Source: Selaginella tamariscina
Lineage: Eukaryota; Streptophyta; Lycopodiopsida; Selaginellales; Selaginellaceae
NCBI GenBank assembly: GCA_003024785.1
Contig: PUQB01000168.1
Location: forward strand, 1-64,000
DNA length: 64,000 nucleotides
Direction of reading: 5' to 3'
Position numbers and translations under genes: made by a program. Under the pieces are notes generated by a model. That model did not search any database, was not told the origin of the DNA, and worked only from the letters and a program-made list of their open reading frames with translations. Position 1 is the stretch's first letter; every line of letters begins with the position of its first letter. This document shows positions 1-11,619 of this stretch, piece by piece.

Positions 1-504
1 ATTGTGGGCGGATTAATCCCGCCCTCTCCGACGGAGAGCGGCGGGATTAATCCCGCCGCCTCTCCTCGACGAGGAAGATCGGCGGCGGGATTAATCCCGC
101 TGACTTCCTCGGAGGAGTCCTCGCATTAATCCCGCCGGACTCCTTCGTCGGAGGAGTCGGCGGGATTAATCCCGCCGCCTCCCGAGAGGAAGAGGGGCGG
201 GATTAATCCCGCCGCTCTTCCTCGTCGGAGGGAGTCCAGGCGGGATTAATCCCGCCGCTCTCTCGACGAGGAAGTCGGTGGCGGGATTAATCCCGCCGAT
301 CTTCCTCGGGAGGGAATCGGCGGCGGGATTAATCCCGCCACTCTCCGAGGGGAGAGTCGCGCGGGATTAATCCCGCCGACTCTCTCCGAAGGGGTAGTCG
401 CGGCGGGATTAATCCCGACTCTCTCCGAAGGGGTAGTCGGCGGCGGGATTAATCCCGCCGACTTCCTCGTCGGAGGGATCGTGGGCGGGATTAATCCCGC
501 CCAT
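1..504. repeat. GC-rich palindrome array, block alpha copy 1 (left end cut by window)
   Basis: About 13 copies of the perfect 18-bp palindrome GGCGGGATTAATCCCGCC or close variants, spaced roughly 35-45 bp. The spacers are themselves partly palindromic, built on CTTCCTCGTCGGAGGGAG or TCCTCGACGAGGA. The array is a sharp GC-rich island in AT-rich DNA. It ends at 504 and is followed by an AT-rich stretch and then a splice-acceptor-like TTTATGTGCAG just before the DUF7869-type gene, so it may lie in a 5' intron or promoter of that gene. A second, longer copy lies at 26070-27005. The dyads can form hairpins on either strand. Confidence 0.9.
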
Positions 505-643
505 CAGTTGTATTAATCAAACATGAATATTATCTCTAAACATAATTATGTATTATTGCATGCATATTATTAAACCGCAGTTCAGATTTCTTAAAAATAT
601 TGCATAAACAGATATCATAAATAATACAATTATTTATGTGCAG

Positions 644-3600
644 GACAATATGTTTAATACTGGAGATAAAGTATGTCTTCTTCGGAACAACGAGATAGTT
701 GGCACTGGAACTGTGGAAGTTCGAGATATAATGCATCATGTCACAATATTGCCCAAGGATCTTGTGTGTACGTATGGGTGAACACCATTTTCAAGCATGT
801 TGAGGTTCTGGGAATGGAATTTGAGGAGGGTTCTCCTGTATTGTGGAATTTGGATGAAGTCAAGGCTGACACAGAATATGCAGAGTCACAAACAAATAGT
901 AGCACGAGTTTACCAGATGATGGCTTGCCTGCTGTGATGGATGAGGTGATTCTCTTTCTTCATGAGATTGAGTTGGAGAGGCATCATCACAGCTATAAAT
1001 CCAATGGAAGCAGTGTCAGAAGAGAAACTAGGGTCCGACTTCGTGGGTGTAGTTGTGACAGAGGTTTCACCTAATGGCACATTGCATCCTGGATCCCTCG
1101 TGAGGTGGCGAACATCTGAATTAAGACGGCAAGATGGTTCAACATATTCTGGGTTGGATTTCAATAATAACAACCCGGAAGAACAATCATATTTGAAGAG
1201 GTTCCTTGCATTGGTCCTATTGTAAGAAAAAGGCGATTCATGGGTTGAGATCTTCCCCTGCAAGTTTCAGCAAGAGGGTAAAGATGGATCCTACATCTTC
1301 CGAAAGTGTTACGAGCATTTCCACGATTGACTGTTGCAAGAAGAAGTGTTGTCAGATGGCAGACCGGAATGAAATTACCCAATGTAGACATGTCTTTCGT
1401 ACGCTCACCCAAAAGCAAAGGCATGAGTTTGTATATGCTGCACTAACTGGGTGTATTGATGGAATGGCCTCGGACACAGGTTATCAGAGTACATCCATGG
1501 TATTTAATAAGGTGGCCATCTGCTTCAAAGCTTGGTACAGTATATACGGGATCCCAAAGACCACGTTCTACCGTCGGAGGGATGAGTGGCTAGATGGAGC
1601 GCGAACCTCAGTTATGGGAACACTCGCTTGGTCAAAACCCGCTCTCACATTATGGCAGCCATAGAGATACTCAAGGCTTTTGTGGAAGCAAATGCAGACA
1701 GGATGCCTCACAAATGCCGAACCACAAATGCAGGGGTCAGGGAAAATCTCAAGGTTTTGCCTTCAATCTACACTCAATTGAAGCTGTGTGAACATGTGAA
1801 CAAGTGCCTCAGTTATGGGGTAAGCAATCTGCACTGGTACCTTCAACAACATATGGAATACTCATTTTAAGGATGTGGAGATTGCAAAACACTCTAGCTT
1901 TTCCAAGTGTGACACTTGTACATCATTGAAGGCTGCAGAGGCTTGTGCAAAAACCTTGGTGGAGATCACTACCATTCAAAAAGATGGAGGCCCACATGAT
2001 TGCACAACAAACTTGTCGGTCTCAGTACTATGCACACCGCATGCTTTTGTGTCACGCCCATCAGAGTACCTGTGCTTGATCCATGACAAGATGGATCATT
2101 CAAAGACCAGCATTCCAAAGCTCTTTGCAACACCAAAGTGCCTTGGAAATGTCATGAAACTTCCGATTTCATTGAGGTGTGCTAACACATGGACACGGTT
2201 GTGAGTCATATGGACACTTTTCACTTCCACATTGGTCTAGCGACTCCAATTTCACTATTGGGTCGTTGCCATGTGTTTCAGAAACCTTGAAGCCCACTCA
2301 CAGACAAGTCCTATCAGTGATCTCAAAGTGAAGAAACAACACCTTCAACCTTTACATAATGCTCTCATGAACACGTCTGCACTTGAGGCTACTTGGGAAT
2401 ATGAGAGGCATTGTCAACAGCTGCACAAAAAAGATGGCCCTGTTGAGAGTTCAGGTTCAGTGGAGGGATCTAGCTCAAATAGTGTACATGTGTCCTCAAC
2501 ATCAAATAAGCTTCCTCGTCATTTGCTTTTACAGATGGATAATTGTGCAGGAGAACAAAAATAGGTAAATCATTTTACTTAAGGGTTTCTCAAGCTCATA
2601 CTTACTTTTATTTTCTAGATATGTGCTAGCATACTTGTCAATGCTTGTTGCCAAAGGTGTGTTTGAAACAATCACGCTCAGTTTCTTATGGTCACACTCA
2701 TGAAGATATTGATGCGTTCTTCAGCAAGGTCTCCAACTCTACAAAAAGGACAAGTGCACTTACCTTACCGCATATGATGAATCTTTTTGAAAATTGCATC
2801 TCCAAAAAAAGTTGTGCTTTGCTTGTGACTGAGGTGCCAGACTTCAAAAAATTTCTCAAGGAATATAAAAAGAAGGGAGTGATTCTTTAGTTGGTCACCT
2901 TGTGCCGCTACAATTCTTTTTCTCCATACGAGATGGTATACCTATTATGCAGTACAAGTTACGGCCATCAGAGCAGGAGTGGTTACCTTAATGCTCTTCA
3001 AAAGTGGAGAGATGGAAAGCCACTTCTCCCAGAAGGACAACCAGACCCTATTCCATTGAGTGCCCAGCTCAAGGAACAAGAGGTTATTATTGATGGCATC
3101 AAAAAATATGTGGCATGGGTTCAAAAATCGATGCCAAAGAATTCTGATAAGGCAACTGGTTACTCAGAACTATATAAGCATGTGGTCGACTATTGGGAGA
3201 CTGTTGTTCGAGAGTTGGAAGGGCCTACTGTCACAAGTACAGAATTGCAACACCCTTTTGGCCTAAAACAAGGTGGCGAGAGGAGATTGAAATGACATCA
3301 CTAGCACAGACGACATAGAAGTAGTATGTGTGAAGTGCAAACCCCACACTTTGTTGGACAAAGGAACCAAAAACCTAAAGCATACTTTGATTGCTGCAAG
3401 GATCTTCAAAAACTAATGATGGTTCTCATTACTCCAGATGCGTCATATAATCAGCCTATTTGGATGGGTCAAATTATCGACACACCTGAAGTAATCACAA
3501 AAAATAGTATTGTTAAGGTTGCATGGTTCAAACCACAAAAAAGGCGACACGAGAAGGAGAGCGAAAGATATAATGGATGCCTAAGAAAACATGGTCTCCC

Positions 3601-3723
3601 AATCAAAAAGACCCAGCATGTTTTATAAATGTTAAATCCATTCGATATGGGTGGATGTCAAGAAGCGTTGATAAAGTCACGATTAACAAAACTGCAAGGG
3701 AATGTATGTTTTTTGAAGCTTAA
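644..3723 (+). pseudogene. DUF7869-type transposase-like gene, copy 1 (frameshifted)
   Basis: Decayed copy of the gene at 27146-30075. The 5' part matches a small beta-rich domain resembling Tnp1/En-Spm-type plant transposon proteins (KVCLL, then VYVWVNTIFKHVEV, then LWNLDEV). The middle has a TTFYRRRDEW segment. The core at about 2520-2740 has LLLQMDNC, a short GT-AG intron at about 2563-2619 (NR|YVLAYLS across the junction), then GHTHEDIDAFFSKVS, which is the DUF7869 signature. This looks like an RNase-H-fold transposase core with D and HED acidic positions. The 3' part (about 3320-3720) includes KPKAYFDCCKDLQKL and ends at TAA 3721-3723. The frame changes many times, e.g. near 985 and 1230. 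The domain assignment is from memory of the motif; the biochemical role is inferred. Confidence 0.65.
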
Positions 3724-5580
3724 AGCAATTACAAAATTATAAAATATCATATATTTAATATTCATAATTATTATAAACTCTTTAATAATAACCAAATTGT
3801 TTACTTAACTATATAAATTTAAAAAAAATATGGAAGATTGACTATATTATTATAGATTTTATATATATATATTATTACTACTACAAATTTTTAATTAATA
3901 ATGTTATATTTAAATATTAATATTTTAATAACAACATCAATATTTATATAATGTACCTCTTATGCTCTTCCTTAATTGTTATATTAGGCAATATATTATA
4001 TAATTTAATACTTTCTACTTTTATAATGTTATTAATTTTTGTTCAATGAATGTTATAATTTATTAAAGGGTCGAATACAAAATAGATTATTTTAAATAAT
4101 ATTCTATTTAATATTAGAAAATGCTAATTAAATAGTTAAAATTGCTAATTATTAGAAAATGGGACTATAGTCATGCCCATTTTAGTTACCAACTTGCATG
4201 TATTACTGGTTGTGCTAGTTTAACAACTTATGTAATGTCAAACACTCTTACTAATTTGCTAATGGACTTTAACCTTTTTTTCCCTTGTTAATGTTGATGT
4301 CACTAGTGTTTTCCTAAGTGTAATGTACTCCTAAAGTGTGTCCATCTCATCATTGTCACCCTTTACACTCTGATGAGGTCATCAGAGTTTACAAAGTGAC
4401 AATGATGAGATTATACTATGTCAACAATGATTTTGAATCATTATCAAATTAGTATGTTTAACATTGCACAAGTTGCACACTATGTTCTATGTATACATCA
4501 ATAAAGTGTCTTCTCATGTGGGTTTCTTATGGGTTTATGAACCTTCTAAACTATTCCAATATGTCACGTAAGTCAAAATATATTAAAATTTATTAACTTC
4601 ATATATTGATATTAAAAATAATAATATCATAAGTGTTGTGATGAATTCTACTTATAAATCACCTAACATATTAAACTACATAATATACAAGAATATTAAT
4701 ACATAAAAGTTTATTTTTAAACCTATCAAAACATTATGTTACATTCATGAGGTCAACTTAAGGACTTTATAGCTACTAAATCGGGAACTGAGTTTAGGTT
4801 TAACAAATCCAATAGGTTTAAAAACCCTAGATCCTAAGAAACAAGCTATTTATAATCAAATATATAATAATTAATTTTAATTAATCAATTCTATTGGAAA
4901 TGATTAGAAATGTTTAATATTAGAACTTTAGAATTATATAATTAATTCTAGCTATAATTAGGCCATCTTAATAATTTCGGATCCACGTGCATAGCATAAT
5001 ACATCCACAACATCATGTTTAACATAATACAATACACACACACATATATACAATACATTAATGTTGCAAATCACCAAAGGCGTATGTGCCAAGACATGTT
5101 CATCCTCTTGCCGTGGTAAATGCAAAACTTTCCACTTCTTCATTTTAGTGGCCAGGCCATGGCATAAATTCTTAGTGACTTTTGCTTACTTATGTGGGTG
5201 AGCACTTGGAAGTTTTATTGAATGATTCACCATGTTATCGGATCCTATATAATGCAGACAATTGTTAAACTCTGAGCAATTAAATGATAAATAAGAATTC
5301 ATCACTATGGCTTTGGACAACTTAAGTTAAAAAAAACATAAGATATTTATAAATAATGAAGTATATATTTAATTGAATAGTTTAGATTTGATTGGCAATA
5401 TATGTATTTCATGAACAAATTTTCACTTTAACTTTTTAATATACATAATAATGAATAACTATGTGTATAACTTCTAATTAAAAATTGATAGTAAATCATT
5501 TTAAATAGAAAATATGAAAATATGAACTTGAATTATTTATAAAGCCGTCGGAACCATTTTCCCACGCATGCCTAGCTATC
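3724..5580. other. AT-rich intergenic DNA upstream of GATA copy 1
   Basis: No coding signal. It contains two dispersed segments used below as landmarks. X (about 4500-4880) recurs forward at 11930-12230 and 30850-31255, and inverted at 16250-16640 and 35270-35680. Y (about 4905-5240, ending in the GTGGGTGAGCACTTGGAAG region) recurs at 12240-12570 and 31260-31590, and in diverged form at 17770-18120 and 37110-37460. A local inverted repeat lies at about 4340-4410, where CATCTCATCATTGTCAC is answered by GTGACAATGATGAGA around a central TGATGAGGTCATCA dyad. That hairpin also recurs in the duplicate blocks. Confidence 0.7.
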
Positions 5581-5584
5581 TAAG

Positions 5585-5594
5585 TATATATAAG
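5585..5594 (+). promoter_or_regulatory. TATA box, GATA copy 1
   Basis: TATATATAAG about 95 bases before the ATG at 5686, followed by ATTAGGG (a telo-box core) at about 5600. The same arrangement precedes the other two GATA copies, so the core promoter was duplicated with the gene. Confidence 0.6.
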
Positions 5595-5685
5595 AGATAT
5601 TAGGGTTCATAAGACCATTACACCTCTTTTCCGCGCTTGCCTACATCGTATAATTCTTGTAGTAAAGAAAGAAGATACATATACA

Positions 5686-7998
5686 ATGGACATGTTGGGG
5701 GACTTTGCCTTTGATATGGAGGAGCTCATGTCAAGAAACGATTCAATCTTCTTAGAGGAAGAAGAGACAATCTTCGCATTGGATATTGATAAGCTCTTGG
5801 TATGCTTTTAAATATATATACTTGGTACTAACTAAATCATTAAAATATTTGTCAATACAGTAGCTATTAATGTAAGTTTAGAGAATATGTTAGTGCATCT
5901 AGTATTGTTATGGAAAGGGAAATTCTCTTGTATTTATACAAGGTGAAAAAAGTTTCATGTATCATGAAATGGAGGATTACATATATAGATTTCTATTTGG
6001 GATAGATATTTTCTAAATCCATTTACTACTTACATAGATGTGAATGTAGATATGAGAGGGAGAGCTCTTTGTAATACTTGTATCTAGGGAAATTGAACTT
6101 TTTTTTCTTAATTTCAACTTTTATGGACAGGATCCCCAAGAAATAACTCCAACAGCGGTGGCTTCACAAATGAATCCTGAAGGCACATATGCAAGTGATC
6201 CATCCACTACTGAGGTTGGAACATATCCATTTAAAGTATAAATTATATATCTAAAGTATGTTATAAAAATACTTTCATTTAATATATAGCTGAGGTATAA
6301 GAATCAGTTCAGAATAATACAGCATCTCTTATAAAAATAATTTATTAAACAGGGACAAAAATCTGTACAAAAAGCATTGAATGAGCACACAATGCAGGCG
6401 TCCACTTCAAAGGTAGAAAAACATTAATGTATATAATGTCAAAGCTTTAGTTTGAATTTATATTTTTGTTCTTTAAATTTAAAAAGTCTTATAAATAATG
6501 TTTATTCATTTAGCAGGGACAAGGAGGTCTCAACTGCCATTGAGGAGAATGCATCCGTTTACAAGGTAGAAAATATTAACGAGGATATAAGAATATTATT
6601 AGTAGCAATGCACAATTAAATTTATGTATGAATACTTAAATCATTTATCTCTTAAATTTATCGAGTGGCTGAATATATTAACTCACCAAAGGCTTCCCAT
6701 AATCACTAAGTTTAAGCTGTATAAATAATTATCAGCAATAATTAAAGAAAATTCATAATTTTTCTGTAGGACAAGGAAAATAGTTAAGCATGACAACATG
6801 TCTTTATGGTGTTTAGCATGGTTAGCTAAAGAAATCCTATATAAATTTGCATTTAATAATCACTTTAGCGTTACCCATGATATATAATTTTACCTCACTA
6901 TATATATAGAGAACATATTTGCATGTGTTGCTGCACATTCAAGAGTAATGCTTAATAGACAATTGCATATTTCTATCCTAGGCAAAAGAAGTTCCAACAC
7001 ATCATATCGAGCAACCATCTCCTCAAATGGCCAATACCATGCAATTGTCCACTGCTAAGGTAAAAATTATAACATATTTAGTATTAAGAAAAAGATTTAT
7101 ATCATATAACACTGTTAATTTTTAATTTTTATGAACTTAATATACATTACTATTATACAACATTAAATGGTTGTATTAACATTAACTATTATAAAAATCA
7201 AGTATGTAAATAGTTGTATATAAATAACTATCTTCTATGGACTCACATGCATTGCCCTTAAATCATGCAGTCAGTGATAATTCTTTGAATTCTAAAATTA
7301 ATTATTATTAGATCTACATGTTAATTATGCTTTTTGTCTTAAAGAATTATATGTACAGTTTTATATGTGAGGAAGGGTGCCCTTAACTTTCTATAGAAAT
7401 AAATATTAATAATTTAATTATAATATATCATATATTAAGTAGTTAAATTATAACTAAATAATATAAAATAATTGTGTTAAAAGTTTCTAATAGTTAGATT
7501 TATGATATAATTAATTATTTTACTGATAATCATTTTGCATGATATTTTAGATTGGAGAGGGTCGGAAATCTAGGGAAGAATACTTGAAGAGGTACCGGGA
7601 AAACGTGCAACAAGGATATATGGAAAACGAGTCATATGTGCACACCGGAGAGACATTACAAATAGGTAAAATTCAGCTTTAGTCTTACTTTATTTATATT
7701 AAGACATTCTTGACTTCTTTGTTATTTTATTAGAATGAAGCGAAACGAGCATGGACAATTTGTTAAAACCTATGAGGATCCTGAGCATCCACCACCACCA
7801 CCACAGTACATTTTCCAAATTAATTATTGCTTACTTTTAAATAATAATTATATTGATTATATTATTGGCTTGATTATATAATTGTTGTTTTGATGCAGAT
7901 GTGCTTGTGGAGCTATTACTTCACCAAAATGGAGAAGCGGTCCAGATGGACCTAAAACAATCTGCAATAAATGTTATCTAATGCAGAAGCGAAGGTAA
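5686..7998 (+). pseudogene. CCT + GATA-type zinc-finger regulator, copy 1
   Basis: Eight exons can be traced by GT-AG sites and by comparison of the three copies: 5686-5799 (acidic start MDMLGDFAFDMEELM), 6131-6214 or 6235, 6353-6412, 6517-6565, 6982-7059, 7551-7665 (CCT motif), 7734-7805, 7899-7998 (GATA finger, TAA stop). The finger reads [12 protein letters not shown], then [12 protein letters not shown], as in plant GATA factors, but the first knuckle is C-x1-C instead of C-x2-C. CCT followed by GATA is the order in TIFY/ZML-class GATA proteins; no TIFY motif is seen. Two breaks: exon 4 is 49 nt (51 in copy 3), giving an early stop, and the CCT exon is one base short (115 against 116), so the finger is out of frame. 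DNA binding is the family role; this copy is probably non-functional. Confidence 0.8.
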
Positions 7999-8022
7999 TT
8001 ATTATATTGTTTCTAAAAATAC

Positions 8023-8645
8023 ATGTCTTACACACATACTATAGGAGTTACAGAGGGAACACAATCCGCAATGAAATGGCACTTTGTGATGATGGTAAAA
8101 AGGCTAAAAGAGGATAATGATGATTTTCTAGCATACATAGAGGGAAGAAAGATGCTCTTTAATGAGCAGCTCATTGTAGAAGTTTTTCAGCTACCGTTGG
8201 AAAAAGTTGAGCATAAAATTAATAAGAGGAATTTAGATCTATAACTAAAGGAAGGGCACCAATATAATAGTAAGCTTAGCTTGCCATTGGCTGACTATAG
8301 AAGGAAGTTAATCTCCTAATTAATTTTCTTATGACTCTTTTGAGTTTTTATCTTTTTTCTAGTAAAACATCAAAGTCAATAATGTTTCTTTATGAAGCAT
8401 TAAAGGGAGGAGATTGGGCAGGAGTGGCAAGGTATCTCCTCATGAAACTGGGAGAATATATTTTCTTTGCACAAGAGAAGGAAATGCAACAGAGAGATTG
8501 CTCTTGCATGGATATAGCCATTAGTGAACCACATCATGGATTTTGGGGAAGAAATGATGAGGTGGAGTATGCCAGTAAGTTGCAGAAAGTACTCACACCA
8601 CAAAGAAAATCAAAAAGGGAAACATGCTCAGCAAGGATCCAATAG
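8023..8645 (+). pseudogene. unrecognised ORF remnants after the block alpha breakpoint
   Basis: At about 8075 the sequence leaves the duplicated block: copies 2 and 3 continue with AACACATTGGCAT, whereas here it becomes CACTTTGTGATGATGG. Two short reading frames follow. The first includes DDFLAYIEGRKMLFNEQ and VFQLPLEKVEHK, which loosely recalls the plant mobile-domain or Transposase_32 type of retroelement protein. The second (8331-8645) is unrecognised. Both are too short for a firm call; this may be a dead transposon gene. Confidence 0.3.
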
Positions 8646-11619
8646 TAAGTGGTAGGAGAGTGCGAGTAGGATTGCAAAGACACCACTATCGAAGAAGCAA
8701 AAGATTTCTCAAGTGATGCCCATGAGAAGGTCAATGCGTAAAAGGAGGAAGAAGCATGTGGTAAAGAGCATTCATGTAGATGAAGAGGCTTAAGAAGGTA
8801 CGGGGGATGAAGAAGTTGGAAAGGGCCTTCATCGTGAAGCAACTCATGACTATGGGATCACATAAGGAAATGAGGAACCCTAAGTAATTAGTTAATCAAA
8901 AGACTTTGGAGGAATTGTTAACAGAAATTGTGATCCCATCTCAATTCCTAGTCAAATTGTTCCCATCTCATTAACAATTCCTTCTCAATTCCTTAATGAG
9001 AAATTGTTAACAAAGTTTAACAAAAGACTTTGGAGGAACTAATATAGAAGGCAATGGAGAAGTCATAGGAGCATACACCATTAAGCCAATGGGAGCAATC
9101 TGATGGTAAGCTACAAAAACAATTGTAGCCGAAACCACAAAAGAAGCAGGTGGAATAGTCTAATGAGGAGATGCAAGAGATGTCACAAGAGATGCAAGAA
9201 CTGCAAGAGATACTACATGATAAATTGCTAGAAATACAATGGAGAAGTCTGTTAAGTAGTCACATGAAAAGGTATCTTAGTGATTAGGGAATTTGGAGAA
9301 CATGATTCCTGAAGAGATTCCCTTAGAAACAGTTCTAGGGGAAACTACAGCTTTGTTATAGTTACCTCTCATTGGGGAAGCTCTTTCACTAGGAGAAGGA
9401 TGGGACGTGTTTTGGCAAGACAACAACCTTGGTTCAATCATGGAGCAGCATTATACCCATCATGAGGAAGAGGTATGTATGCGCATGGAGGTTACCCTAT
9501 GCATCAAGCAAGTGCAATGGCAGTCAATGATACGAGCCAGGGGCAAAAGAAATTGCAACAAAGTACATGGAGCCAGTGATGTCCATAGAGAGTGGCAGGT
9601 GTCGAAAGCCTTTTTGATAGGATGAAGTGTCAATGTTGAGTGATCATTGCTCCATGTTGAGTGCATTCCATCACCCCGTTAAGTGCACTTACCATCCTCA
9701 GCACTAAGGAACTAGTTGTCTTCTCCTAAAGATAATTTATTCCCCTTCTGAGTGTGTTGCTAATCCTTGGTGTCGAGGTTGATAATTGTTGTCTCATTGA
9801 TAGCATCCCCTTGTAATGTGCATTAACCATCCTCGACACTAAGGACAATCATGGTGTTTCCGTGGCACCAAATAAACATTAGAAACGATATAATCATCCT
9901 TGAACACCAAGGATGGTTTAGTTGTGTATGTTGTTTGTTTTGTTGCCATCCCTAATGATCAATGGCAATCCTCATACCACGGATGGCCATAAATGTTTGT
10001 GAAATTACCTTTGCAAATCCACCTAAAGTCTATTTGATTTGTACACATTGTTAGCATCATTTGTGAATTCAAATTGTGCATCTATACAATTTATTTATGT
10101 TCTTCCTTCACATTGAAACATGTAACCACAATGGTAAAAAAAGACTAAGATGGCCATTTCACTCAAGGCTCCATCAACTCCTATGATTGTTAAGGAAGAA
10201 TCGCAACAAAAAGTTTCTAAATTATCGACAAAGTTTGCAAGAACACCAGCATCAGAGTTAATAAACAAAATGAAAAAGAAGGGTTGTGACAAGATATCAT
10301 GCATGCCTTTAATACTATTGAAAAAGAATAAATGTGTACATGTTCTATCTAAGAACATTGAGAACCTCATGAATTCCTTTCATGAACATGGTTATATCAA
10401 AACCACAAACTTTCATTATGTTCGTTGGAGTCAGTTAGTTTGACAGTAGAGGAGAAAATGGAGATTTTTAAGAATCAACTCTAGAGAGATGAGACCGTTT
10501 TGAAAATGAGTGTCATGCCAACCATGAACTTACCTTTCTGGACTAGATGACATTCAATGTGTGGGATGGTAACCATTGGCTTAATGGTTTAACATAATAA
10601 AGAAGGAAGAGCCATTCTGCTAGTAAGGAATATCACATTTGTGTTATTAATGTGACATTACTGAAAATCCAAGACTACTCCAAGAAAGTGATACTCATAT
10701 AGACCTTAATGACAACAAACATGTATGTCAAGAATGCTTCCACTAACCCAATGGTATAGATGCATCCACACGAATGTGTAGAGCTTTCACCTCAATGCAC
10801 ATAGAAACGAAGTTACCACAACGACTTTATACTTTGTACTAATGCATCAAATTAGAAACTATGAATATTATATCAAGAGGCTTTTTGAAAAATACTAGAG
10901 GATCGTTATTGTAGAAATTGAGAGTGGGAGCCAAAGTTGTTAGGTCCTACCAAAAGCAACCCAAAGCAACCCATATGATCATTTATTTTGGGGTAAGTAA
11001 TATTATAATATATATTCAGTAGTGCCAAGGACAACTCTCTCTCCAATAATATTTCATCCTCAGTACCAAGGATTGTATTGATATTTATTTGACTATGTTT
11101 TGGCAACACAAATACACGACATAGGAGAGGGAGCGGCAGTGAGTGTGGGTTTTTTTTTTTGTGTGGTTAACCCATGTTTAACAATGTAATTGTGATAGTT
11201 TTTGTTTGGTTTTTCATGAAGTGTGGCTTTTTCTTGTGGTGAATGGAGACAGTAGCTTTTGTAATGGTTTGCAATGTGGCATTTGGTATATGGTTTTGGT
11301 ATCTAATGTGCATCTTTTAATAGAATGGTTTATGCTATAGTTAATGAGCATGAGTTAAAGTATTATATTGTAAGTTTTGACAAAATGGACATGACAACCC
11401 ATTGAAGAGTTACTTTCTCTGCACAATCCATTTGGCTAGGCTAGACACAACCCTCACTACATCTAGAGATGCATCCAGTGTAGGAAAGACCTACATTATT
11501 TCAAACATTTGTGTTACTTTAACAACTTGTCAAATACTCTTACTAGTTCAATAATGGACTTCCAACCCTTTTGCTCCCTTGTTAAATGCAAGAAAGGCCT
11601 ACACTATTCAAACCTAGTA
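8646..11619. other. unique region between duplicated blocks, no recognised gene
   Basis: Moderately AT-rich DNA unique in this window. Between 9660 and 9970 variants of CATCCTCGACACTAAGGA and CCTTGGTGTCGAGG recur in both orientations, so it has a degenerate repeat structure. Short frames at 9407-9625 and 10150-10443 show no recognisable motif. At 11480-11640 a stretch related to about 4200-4290 (GTTACTTTAA..AACTTG..CAAA..ACTCTTACT) occurs twice about 150 bp apart just before block beta begins, marking the breakpoint. Confidence 0.5.

Noticed and set aside
1..504. CRISPR-like regular repeats
   Set aside because: Spacers are related to each other and palindromic, the genome is a plant, and no cas genes exist.
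4958..5143. 61-codon minus-strand ORF conserved at 12290-12475
   Set aside because: It is conserved only because the Y repeat is duplicated. The copy in block beta 2 breaks it, and no motif or start context supports it.
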